DNA of 64,000 bases, from contig NZ_PYWB01000006.1 of assembly GCF_003056345.1 (NCBI RefSeq), positions 62,001 to 126,000 on the forward strand. Reading direction: 5' to 3'. The position numbers and the translations under genes are program-made. Under the pieces are notes generated by a model. It worked only from the letters and a program-made list of their open reading frames with translations. It had not been told where the DNA came from and did not search any database. The stretch comes from Devosia submarina. Its GTDB lineage: Bacteria > Pseudomonadota > Alphaproteobacteria > Rhizobiales > Devosiaceae. Positions 57,260 to 64,000 of the stretch are shown here, piece after piece; positions within the stretch are counted from its first letter, which is position 1; the number at the start of each line of letters is the position of its first letter.

Positions 57260-58246
57260 TCAACGCACGCTAAGATCGGCAACTGAATCGCGCTCGATCA
57301 ATGTTGGCACCAGCATCAGCCTTTGCGCGGGCAGCTGACGCCGATGGGTGTCCAGGCGTTCCATCAGGGTGCGGAAGGCGGCAATGCCCATTTCGGCGCC
57401 TGGCAGGCGAAGAGTTGTCAGCATCGGGGAAATCTGGGTCGCGGCGGCGAAGTCGCCGTAGCCAATTACCGATACATCTTCAGGCACACGCAGGCCCAGT
57501 CGGTGCAGTTCGGAAACAACGAATACACCCAGGCTGTCATGGGAGCAGAAGAGGGCCGTGGGCATTTCGCCCCGCTCGCGCAGATCTGAAAACGCTTGGG
57601 CAAAAGTCTTGGACGGGCTGAACTGGATTTCGCCGATCTGGGCGTCCTCATATGCAAGGCTGGCCTCGCGTAACCCGAATAAACGCTCCATGCGGCCTCG
57701 CAGTACCCGGCTGCCATGCACAAAGTCTATGCGCCGATGTCCCCGGGCCAAAAGATACTGCCCTACGGCGTTGCCTGCCTCGTGGTCGGCACCCGTGACT
57801 TGGTCGGTTTGTTCGAGCGGCAGCACCCAGCCCAGCCGCACAATGGTTCGTCCCGTTTGTTCCAGCGCGGAAACTATGGCCCCGTCGTGCTGACCAACCA
57901 GCACCACGCCCATGCTTGTGGCCGCAAGCGCAGCGGCTCGCTCGGCGTCGGGTGACCAATGGCTCTGCACCTGAAACCCTGCCGCCGCCGCTTCGGTTTG
58001 GATGCCGCTTTGCATCTGCATCCACAATTCGCTGTTTACTGGATCGTGGTTGGCAAACAGAATCTGGATGATCCGCTGTGGCGGAGCAATTTCAACGGCG
58101 CGCAGATAGCCCATTTCAGCCGCCTTGGCCGTGATTCGCTCCCGCGTTTCCTCGCTGACACCATCCTTTCCCGCCAATGCACGGGACACGGCGAACTTGG
58201 AAACCCCCAAATGATCGGCGATGTCCTGCAGGGTGACTTTCTTCAA
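57260..58246 (-). CDS. LacI family transcriptional regulator
   Basis: This 328-residue repressor has an N-terminal helix-turn-helix (TLQDIADHLGVSKFAVSRAL), the hinge (RITAKAAEMGY) and a periplasmic-binding-protein-like effector domain. The start is a TTG at 58246, with GGAGA upstream. It is divergent from the solute-binding protein gene and probably controls it. Two matching TTGTTAGGT half-site elements in the gap are candidate operators. The effector is likely a sugar or oligosaccharide handled by the locus. Confidence 0.93.
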   Translation of the reverse strand: MKKVTLQDIADHLGVSKFAVSRALAGKDGVSEETRERITAKAAEMGYLRAVEIAPPQRIIQILFANHDPVNSELWMQMQSGIQTEAAAAGFQVQSHWSPDAERAAALAATSMGVVLVGQHDGAIVSALEQTGRTIVRLGWVLPLEQTDQVTGADHEAGNAVGQYLLARGHRRIDFVHGSRVLRGRMERLFGLREASLAYEDAQIGEIQFSPSKTFAQAFSDLRERGEMPTALFCSHDSLGVFVVSELHRLGLRVPEDVSVIGYGDFAAATQISPMLTTLRLPGAEMGIAAFRTLMERLDTHRRQLPAQRLMLVPTLIERDSVADLSVR

Positions 58247-58262
58247 TGGCGTGTCTCCGTTT

Positions 58263-58271
58263 TTGTTAGGT
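58263..58271 (+). promoter_or_regulatory. Candidate operator 1 of the LacI locus
   Basis: TTGTTAGGT reads on into TACA, giving a TGTT...ACA arrangement. The same core recurs inverted at 58378-58386, 107 bases away, in the regulator/transporter divergent gap. This copy lies next to the regulator start. Confidence 0.4.
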
Positions 58272-58377
58272 TACATCAAGAGTGCTGTTTGGGACAAGTT
58301 GCTCCCGTTTGTTGCGGTAATCTCCTGTTTATGCTGCGCTCTTCTGATATGCTCTGCACAGATTGAAAAACATGTTG

Positions 58378-58386
58378 ACCTAACAA
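58378..58386 (-). promoter_or_regulatory. Candidate operator 2 of the LacI locus
   Basis: ACCTAACAA, the exact complement of the core at 58263-58271, is part of ATGTTGACCTAACAA. It overlaps a TTGACC that could be a -35 box for the transporter operon, so repressor binding would block transcription. No convincing -10 is seen at the right distance. Confidence 0.4.
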
Positions 58387-58454
58387 TTTGGTGCTGAGAG
58401 GCTGGTGTTAGCTTATAGAGCGTCGTTCAGCGCGCCGAGCTTTGGAGGACCCCC

Positions 58455-60383
58455 ATGACCAGCATTTCACGCCGGACTTTTCTTGCCGCCACCGGTGCGG
58501 CGATTCTGCTCCCTGCCATTCCCGCCTTTGCCCAGGCGGCACCCAAGGAAGCTCCGGCACTTGTCGAGGCCGTTGCCAGTGGCGCGCTGCCGCCCGTGAA
58601 CGAGCGCTTGCCGCGCAACCCCATGGTTGTGGAACCCTACCAGAGCGTCGGCCAATATGGCGGCGATCTGCGGACCGCCCTTGTTGGCGGCGGCTCGCTC
58701 AACATGATGCACCGCTACCAGGGCTATGAGCCGCTGGTGCGCTACACCCCCGATTTCACCGGCGTCATCCCCAATGTCGCAGAGAGCTATGAGGCCAACG
58801 AGGACGCCTCGGCCTATACCTTCAAGCTGCGCGAAGGCCACAAATGGTCCGACGGCCAACCCTTCACCACCGACGACATCATGTTCTTCTACGAGGACGT
58901 GATGATGAACGCCGAGCTCACCCCCGCGCCACAGGGCCATCTACGCTCGCCCAATGGCGATCAGGCGGTGTTCGAAAAGATCGATGAAACGACCTTCCGC
59001 ATCGTCTTCTCACAACCCAATGGCCTGTTGCCGCTGCGCCTCGCCTGGGCCAATGATGATCGCACCACGCGCACGCCGCGCCACTACCTTGAGCAGTTCC
59101 ACATCAAGTACAATCCCGATGCGGACCAGATCGCCAAGGATCAGGGCCTGACCGGCTGGGTACAGCTGTTCCAGATCAAGAGCGGCATTTCGGTTGACGG
59201 CGAGATCTTCAAGAACAAGGACATGCCGACCCTTTACGGCTGGAAGGTCATGCAGCCCCTGGGCGAGTCCGCCGAATACGCCATCTCCGACCGCAACCCC
59301 TACTATTTCAAGGTGGACACCCAGGGCAATCAGCTCCCCTATATCGACCGGGTGACCTATGCCGTGGTGGCCGACAACGAGGTGCTTCTGCTCAAGGCGC
59401 TGCAGGGCGAGATCGACGTGATCGACCAATGGATCGCGACACCGGCAAACCGTGCCGTGCTCTATGACGGTCAGGAAGCGGGCAATTACGGTTTCTACAC
59501 CACCACCTCGACCGAACCTAACGAGATGGTGTTCCAGCTCAACCTCACCCATCCCGACCAGACCAAGCGCGCCCTGTTCCAGAACAAGGATTTCCGCATC
59601 GCGATGAGCCACGCCATCGACCGGCAGGCCATCATCGATACGGTGCTGATTGGGCAGGGTGCTCCGGCCCAGCCCTCCATCCGCCCCGAGGACCCGCTGT
59701 ACAACGAACAGTTGGCCACCCAGTATGTCGAGTTCGACGTGGCCAAGGCCAACGAAATCCTCGATGGCATCATCCCCGAGAAGGATGGCGAGGGTTATCG
59801 CCTGATGGAGAACGGCCAGCGCCTGACCATGATCTTCGAGATCGACCAGGTCCGCCAGGTGTTCGTGGACAGCTTTCAGCTTGTGCTGCCCATGCTGCGC
59901 GCCGTCGGCATCGACGCCCAGATGCGCACCATGGACCGCTCACTCTGGGAAGTGCGCGTGCGCCAGGGCGGTGAATACGACGCGACCGTCCATAAATTTG
60001 GCGGCAATAGCGGCATCTCGGCAATCCTTGATCCGCGCTATTTCTTCCCCAACACCACCGAGGCCTTCTACGCCAAGGGTTGGCAGATCTGGTACAACGA
60101 CCCGGCCTCTCCCGACGCCGTGGAGCCCCCCGAGGCGACCAAGCGCCAGTTCGAGCTCTACAACGAAGTTCGGCAAACCGGCGACCAAGCGCGTCAGCAG
60201 GAACTGATGAAGGAGATCATCCAGATCGCGGCCGACCAGTTCTATGTGTTCGGCGTAACCTTGCCGCTCAATGGCTATGGCGTGGTTTCCAACCGCATCA
60301 AGAATTTGCGCGAAACCATGCCGAACTCCTGGGGCTATCCGACCCCGGCGCCTACCAACCCGGAACAATACTTCATCAGCTGA
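58455..60383 (+). CDS. ABC transporter substrate-binding protein, family 5, Tat-exported
   Basis: This 642-residue periplasmic binding protein of the SBP_bac_5 family (dipeptide/oligopeptide and oligosaccharide importers) is larger than the usual 500-550 residues. A twin-arginine signal (SRRTFLAATGAAIL, residues 5-18) ends near PAFAQA. Typical segments are YTPDFTGVIPNVAESYE, FKLREGHKWSDGQPFTTDDI and the AMSHAIDRQAII region. GGAGG precedes the ATG. It lies between the LacI gene and a GHL6-like glycosidase, followed by DppB- and DppC-type permeases, so a carbohydrate or glycoside is the likely ligand. Confidence 0.93.
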   Translation: MTSISRRTFLAATGAAILLPAIPAFAQAAPKEAPALVEAVASGALPPVNERLPRNPMVVEPYQSVGQYGGDLRTALVGGGSLNMMHRYQGYEPLVRYTPDFTGVIPNVAESYEANEDASAYTFKLREGHKWSDGQPFTTDDIMFFYEDVMMNAELTPAPQGHLRSPNGDQAVFEKIDETTFRIVFSQPNGLLPLRLAWANDDRTTRTPRHYLEQFHIKYNPDADQIAKDQGLTGWVQLFQIKSGISVDGEIFKNKDMPTLYGWKVMQPLGESAEYAISDRNPYYFKVDTQGNQLPYIDRVTYAVVADNEVLLLKALQGEIDVIDQWIATPANRAVLYDGQEAGNYGFYTTTSTEPNEMVFQLNLTHPDQTKRALFQNKDFRIAMSHAIDRQAIIDTVLIGQGAPAQPSIRPEDPLYNEQLATQYVEFDVAKANEILDGIIPEKDGEGYRLMENGQRLTMIFEIDQVRQVFVDSFQLVLPMLRAVGIDAQMRTMDRSLWEVRVRQGGEYDATVHKFGGNSGISAILDPRYFFPNTTEAFYAKGWQIWYNDPASPDAVEPPEATKRQFELYNEVRQTGDQARQQELMKEIIQIAADQFYVFGVTLPLNGYGVVSNRIKNLRETMPNSWGYPTPAPTNPEQYFIS

Positions 60384-60405
60384 GCCACCTCCCACGCTCA
60401 GCTTC

Positions 60406-60432
60406 GCACCGGCGGCTCTCTGCCGCCGGTGT
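60406..60432 (+). promoter_or_regulatory. Stem-loop after the binding-protein gene
   Basis: CACCGGCGGC and GCCGCCGGTG form a ten-pair stem with a five-base loop, 25 bases after the stop. There is no T run, so it is better read as an mRNA 3' stabiliser that raises the amount of binding protein relative to the permeases, as in the mal operon. Confidence 0.5.
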
Positions 60433-60465
60433 GCCCCTTCACTTCATCTCCCGGACGTTTCTCCG

Positions 60466-62580
60466 ATGCTCAAGCTCGACGACCGCCCCTCTGTGGCTAG
60501 CCCTCAGCGCTCCCCCGACTGGTACAAGAGCGCCACGCGCTGGACCCAGCTCACCTTCGTCGAGGATGATCCGCAGCGTTATGATCCGGCGTTCTGGGTT
60601 GACGTGTTCAAGCGCACCAAGTCCAATGCCATCTGCCTCTCTGCAGGCGGCTATATCGCCTATTACCCCAGCGAAATCCCGCTGCACCACGTTTCAAAAT
60701 TCATTGGCGACACCGACCCTTTCGGCACGCTGGTGGCCGAAGCGCGCAAGCTCGACATGCATGTCATGGCCCGCGTTGATCCGCACGCCATCCATGCCGA
60801 TGCGGCTCAAGCCCATCCAGAATGGGTTTCGCTTACCGCTGATCGGCAGCCGCGCGAACACTGGGCCATGCCCGGCATTTATGTCACCTGCGCCTATTCC
60901 AGCTACAATTTCGATTTCATGACCGACGTCATTGTCGAGATCGCCACCAAATACGATATCGACGCGCTGTTTGGTAATCGCTGGCAGGGCCACGGCGTCT
61001 GCTACTGTAAGGCGTGCGAGGACAATTTCCGTGCCGCTAGCGGCTTTGACCTGCCGCAGACCAGCTCCGCTTCCGATCCCATCTGGCAGGCCTGGGCCGC
61101 TTGGCGCCGCACCACGCTGACCCGGCTCGTGGCTCATTGGGACGATGCCGTGAAAGCTGTGCGTCCCCATGCCAGCTTCATCCCCAATATGAGCGGCTCC
61201 TCCTTGATGGAGTTCGACCTTTCCGTCATCAAGAAGCACTGCCCGATCCTGTTCGTCGATCACCAGGGCCGCCGCAATGTCGAGCCAGCCTGGTCGGCCG
61301 GGCGCAACGGCAAGCGCATCCGCGCCACCTTCCGCGACCGCCCGGTGGGTCTCATCACCTCCATCGGGCCCGAGGAAATCCCGCGCTGGAAGGACTCGGT
61401 TCAGACCGGCCCGGAAATCGAGCAATGGATTCATGCCGGCATTACCCAGGGCCTCTTCCCCTGGTTCACCAAGTTCAATGCCTGCATTCCGGATGACCGC
61501 TGGGTTGAGCCGGTCGCACAGGCCTTCAACCTTCATGCGGATGTAGAGCCGGTTCTAGGCTCCATGATGCCGACGGCCGAAATCGCCATCATCGATCCTG
61601 CCACCACGCTGCGCCATTGGGACCCCGACAAGCGGCACCTGGCCGAGCTCAATGACCTCGGGTTCTACCATGCCTTGGTGGAGGCGCGGCTGCCCTTCGA
61701 GTTCCTCTCCGATCAGATCATGACGGTGGAAGCACTGAGCCGCTACAAGGTCGTCATCCTGGCCAACGCCACATACCTTTCCGACGCACAATGCGAGGCG
61801 CTGCGTGCGTTCGTGGCGGCCGGAGGCAGCATCGTTGCGGCGCATCAGACCTCCCTCTTTGATGAAAAGGGTGCTCCCCGTACCGACTTCGGCCTCGCCG
61901 ATGTATTCGGCGTCACCATGACGGCTGCACCACGCGGCAATGTGCGTAACTCCTACGTTGCTATTAATGGCGATCACCCGATCAACCGGGGCTATGAAGG
62001 TGCCCAGCGCATCATTGGCGGCACCGAACTTGTCGCCGTCGAGCCGACCACGGATGTGGAACTGCCATTCCTCGCCATTCCGGATTTCCCCGACCTGCCC
62101 ATGGAGGAGGTTTATCCGCGCTTGCCGCCCCAGGGTGCGGGCGTGGTAGCGCGCACCACTGCGGCCGGCGGACGCGTCGTCTATGTGCCCTGGAATATCG
62201 GGGAGGTCTTCTGGACCTACATGGCGCCCGATCAGGGCCGGCTGATCAGCAACGCCGTTCGTTGGGCACTTGGCAAGCGCGCCGAGGTTGAAGTCGAGGG
62301 CAAGGGCGTCTTCGACGTGGGACTGCATGGCAACGATGAGGGCAGGGCAGTGTGCCTGCTCAACCTGACAAATCCCATGATGATGAAGGGCCCCCTTCGC
62401 GATACATGGCCCGTGGGTCCGCTGACCGTGAAATTGGAAATACCCCAGGGGAAAACCGTGAAGTCGGCCCGTCTGCTGGTCAGTGGCAAGGACGTACCGT
62501 TCCGAATCCTGGATGGAAGTGCAACGGTCGACATCGCCGACATCGAGACCCTGGAAGTGGTGCATCTGGCCTGGGCATAG
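60466..62580 (+). CDS. GHL6-like glycoside hydrolase with beta-galactosidase-type trimerisation domain
   Basis: This 704-residue protein has a TIM-barrel-like N-terminal part (residues about 15-350; RYDPAFWVDVFKRTKSNAIC, LDMHVMARVDPHA and YDIDALFGNRW), a domain at about 365-600 of the Rossmann-like trimerisation type found in GH42 enzymes (SRYKVVILANATYLSDAQC, FVAAGGSIVAAHQ), and a C-terminal beta domain. It matches the hypothetical glycosyl hydrolase 6 group and related enzymes; the exact substrate is unknown. It has no signal peptide and so would act on imported material. The start is the ATG at 60466. Confidence 0.8.
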   Translation: MLKLDDRPSVASPQRSPDWYKSATRWTQLTFVEDDPQRYDPAFWVDVFKRTKSNAICLSAGGYIAYYPSEIPLHHVSKFIGDTDPFGTLVAEARKLDMHVMARVDPHAIHADAAQAHPEWVSLTADRQPREHWAMPGIYVTCAYSSYNFDFMTDVIVEIATKYDIDALFGNRWQGHGVCYCKACEDNFRAASGFDLPQTSSASDPIWQAWAAWRRTTLTRLVAHWDDAVKAVRPHASFIPNMSGSSLMEFDLSVIKKHCPILFVDHQGRRNVEPAWSAGRNGKRIRATFRDRPVGLITSIGPEEIPRWKDSVQTGPEIEQWIHAGITQGLFPWFTKFNACIPDDRWVEPVAQAFNLHADVEPVLGSMMPTAEIAIIDPATTLRHWDPDKRHLAELNDLGFYHALVEARLPFEFLSDQIMTVEALSRYKVVILANATYLSDAQCEALRAFVAAGGSIVAAHQTSLFDEKGAPRTDFGLADVFGVTMTAAPRGNVRNSYVAINGDHPINRGYEGAQRIIGGTELVAVEPTTDVELPFLAIPDFPDLPMEEVYPRLPPQGAGVVARTTAAGGRVVYVPWNIGEVFWTYMAPDQGRLISNAVRWALGKRAEVEVEGKGVFDVGLHGNDEGRAVCLLNLTNPMMMKGPLRDTWPVGPLTVKLEIPQGKTVKSARLLVSGKDVPFRILDGSATVDIADIETLEVVHLAWA

Positions 62581-62599
62581 GGGGGGATAGCTCCCTCAC

Positions 62600-62630
62600 C
62601 GGCCAGTCCCTCCCCTCCCAGGGGGAGGTT
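62600..62630. repeat. CCTCCC-type palindromic element
   Basis: CCTCCCCTCCCAGGGGGAGG lies between the glycosidase and permease genes and resembles the element at 24563-24584. It is preceded and followed by GC-rich linker with no gene (62581-62724). Confidence 0.5.
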
Positions 62631-62724
62631 AGGTGGGGGCAACGAACCCCGATAAGGCGACCCAGAACAACCGGCCCGACGGCAGCCCGCCGGACCACCC
62701 GCAAAGCCGAAAAGAGGAGCGGCA

Positions 62725-63711
62725 ATGCTGAACTACATCCTGAAGCGATTGGTCTACATGATCCCGACCCTGATCGGCATGTCGATCATCTCCTTCGCCA
62801 TCATCCAGCTGCCTCCGGGCGATTACCTGACCTCGCTCATGTCGACTCTGGCTGATGGCGGGGCGCCGATCGATCCGGCGACGGTGGAACGCCTGCGCGC
62901 TCAATACGGGCTCGACCAGCCGGTCTGGGTGCAATACGGCAAGTGGATGACGGGCATCCTGACGCGTGGGGATTTCGGCTTCTCCTTTGAGTGGAACCAG
63001 CCGGTGTCCGAGGTCATCTGGTCACGCATGGGCTCGACCCTGGCCATCTCCTTTGCAGCGCTGGTCTTTGTCTGGGCCGTGTCGCTGCCTATCGGGATCT
63101 ATTCAGCCGTGCGTCGCAATTCGGTCGGCGACCACGTCTTCACCTTCTTCGGCTTTATCGGCCTTGCTGTCCCCAACTTCATCCTCGCGCTGACGCTGAT
63201 GTATGTCTCATTCCGCGTCTTCGGCCAGTCGGTGGGCGGGCTGTTCTCGCCCGAATATGTGGATGCGCCCTGGAGCTGGGGCAAGCTGTGGGATTTGGTT
63301 CTCCACTTGTGGATTCCCATCATCGTCATCGGCATGTCCGGCACCGCAGCGATGATCCGCATCCTGCGCGCCAACCTCACCGATGAGCTCTCCAAGCCTT
63401 ACGTGACCACGGCTCGCGCCAAGGGCCTGCCCGAATACAAGGTCATCGTGAAATATCCGGTGCGCATCGCGCTCAACCCCTTTGTTTCGGCAATCGGCTG
63501 GGTGCTGCCCGAGCTGGTTTCCGGTGTCACCATCACCGCCATCGTGCTCAACCTGCCCACCGCCGGTCCGCTGCTGCTGCGGGCGCTGGTCGCACAGGAC
63601 ATGTACCTGGCCGGCAGTTTCATTCTTCTGCTGAGCGTGCTGACCCTAGTCGGCATGCTGATTTCCGACATCCTGCTTGCGCTGCTCGATCCGCGCATCC
63701 GGTACAATTGA
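62725..63711 (+). CDS. ABC transporter permease (DppB type)
   Basis: This 328-residue inner-membrane permease has six helices. It starts MLNYILKRLVYMIPTLIGMS, and carries the family's YGLDQPVWVQYGKW segment (the soluble loop typical of DppB) and the ATPase-contact motif with the ARAKGL sequence near residue 230. A ribosome site GAGGAG lies six bases before the ATG. It pairs with the next permease. Confidence 0.94.
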   Translation: MLNYILKRLVYMIPTLIGMSIISFAIIQLPPGDYLTSLMSTLADGGAPIDPATVERLRAQYGLDQPVWVQYGKWMTGILTRGDFGFSFEWNQPVSEVIWSRMGSTLAISFAALVFVWAVSLPIGIYSAVRRNSVGDHVFTFFGFIGLAVPNFILALTLMYVSFRVFGQSVGGLFSPEYVDAPWSWGKLWDLVLHLWIPIIVIGMSGTAAMIRILRANLTDELSKPYVTTARAKGLPEYKVIVKYPVRIALNPFVSAIGWVLPELVSGVTITAIVLNLPTAGPLLLRALVAQDMYLAGSFILLLSVLTLVGMLISDILLALLDPRIRYN

Positions 63712-63720
63712 GGTGATGGC

Positions 63721-64000
63721 ATGACCACGTCTCCCAGCCTCGACGCCAAACTTGCCGAAGAAGGCCCCGCCATCAGCGGCCTCAAGCCCGGCATGGACCC
63801 GATCTCCGACGCAGCCGCGGGTCAATGGACCCTGATTTGGCGCAAGTTCCTCAAGCAAAAGGTCGCGCTCTTTTGCGGCGCAGTGATCCTGGTGCTTTAC
63901 CTGATCGGTGCCTTCGCCGAATTCCTGGCACCCGGCCTGCCGGATACCAGCCGGGCGCAGTACACCTACGCGCCGCCCCAGAGCATCGGGTTTTTCACCT
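63721..64000 (+). CDS. ABC transporter permease (DppC type), truncated by the window edge
   Basis: The first 93 codons of a second permease are visible and the frame is open to the right edge. They begin MTTSPSLDAKLAEEG, have a cytosolic N-terminus of about 45 residues with LIWRKFLKQKVALFCG before the first helix (FCGAVILVLYLIGAFAEF), then the periplasmic loop. This is the DppC/OppC pattern. GAGGTGATGGC precedes the ATG. The ATPase genes should lie downstream. Confidence 0.9.
   Translation, partial: MTTSPSLDAKLAEEGPAISGLKPGMDPISDAAAGQWTLIWRKFLKQKVALFCGAVILVLYLIGAFAEFLAPGLPDTSRAQYTYAPPQSIGFFT

Noticed and set aside
1..64000. CRISPR array, prophage, insertion sequence or toxin-antitoxin locus
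   Set aside because: No regularly spaced direct repeats, phage structural genes or transposase genes were seen; the RatA label at 51240 reflects family naming rather than evidence of a toxin.

Overview
The window is a 64 kb piece of a GC-rich alphaproteobacterial chromosome. It is most likely from the Hyphomicrobiales (Rhizobiales), and Devosia or a close relative is my best guess. The reasons are the order nuoN-birA-rnj-DUF1467-proS-lolC-lolD, the divK-pleD pair divergent from a DUF3572 gene, the AI-2E/hdaA/ppk/ppx cluster, the ftsB-pdhA-pdhB-pdhC-SGNH-lpd-lipA-ratA run, dusB-ntrB-ntrC, a prolyl-tRNA synthetase too short to hold the usual editing insert, and a malic enzyme fused to a phosphotransacetylase-like domain. 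The genus call is inference; no rRNA or tRNA gene was seen to anchor it.

Layout. 0-7 kb: end of nuoN, then birA, rnj, a DUF1467 gene, proS and lolCD. 7-12.3 kb, minus strand: HIT protein, a sterol desaturase-SDR fusion, a DUF482 acetyltransferase, RidA, DinB and DUF3572. 12.3-14.2 kb: the cell-cycle regulators divK and pleD. 14.15-14.55 kb: a strongly structured intergenic region behind a good promoter. 14.5-23.2 kb: rpmG, DUF983, rnr, topA and a small membrane protein on the minus strand, interrupted by a plus-strand M19 dipeptidase, a 61-residue double-CxxC protein and a broken GIY-YIG gene, with many REP-like palindromes. 23.5-28 kb: aldo/keto reductase, DUF4260, an exported MTA/SAH nucleosidase-like protein and purMN. 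28-35 kb: AI-2E transporter, hdaA, ppk, ppx, DUF1622 and rnd. 35-42 kb: aspS, a CSS-EAL phosphodiesterase with an upstream CtrA-type site, maeB, a Dabb protein and exoD. 42-53 kb: ftsB, the pyruvate dehydrogenase/lipoate cluster, an oxidoreductase, ratA/COQ10, a CinA domain gene and ispDF. 53.5-57.1 kb: dusB-ntrBC. 57.2-64 kb: an accessory sugar-type locus, with a divergent LacI regulator, a Tat-exported family 5 solute-binding protein, a GHL6-like glycosidase and two DppBC-type permeases; the last runs off the end.

How the genes work together. Most of the window is core metabolism and information processing. The pdh cluster joins E1 alpha, E1 beta, E2, E3 and the lipoyl synthase that makes their cofactor. 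hdaA, divK, pleD and the EAL gene belong to cell-cycle and c-di-GMP control. ppk/ppx turn over polyphosphate, and ntrBC senses nitrogen. The clearest accessory blocks are the REP-rich 17-25 kb stretch and the LacI-controlled import/hydrolysis locus at the right end, which uses noticeably more C-ending codons than its neighbours.

No CRISPR array, prophage or intact insertion sequence was seen. The best leads for something undescribed are the structured RNA candidate at 14.2-14.5 kb, the small minus-strand transcription unit near 3.4-3.6 kb, the 61-residue zinc-knuckle protein at 19.3 kb, and the uncharacterised glycan locus at 58-64 kb.
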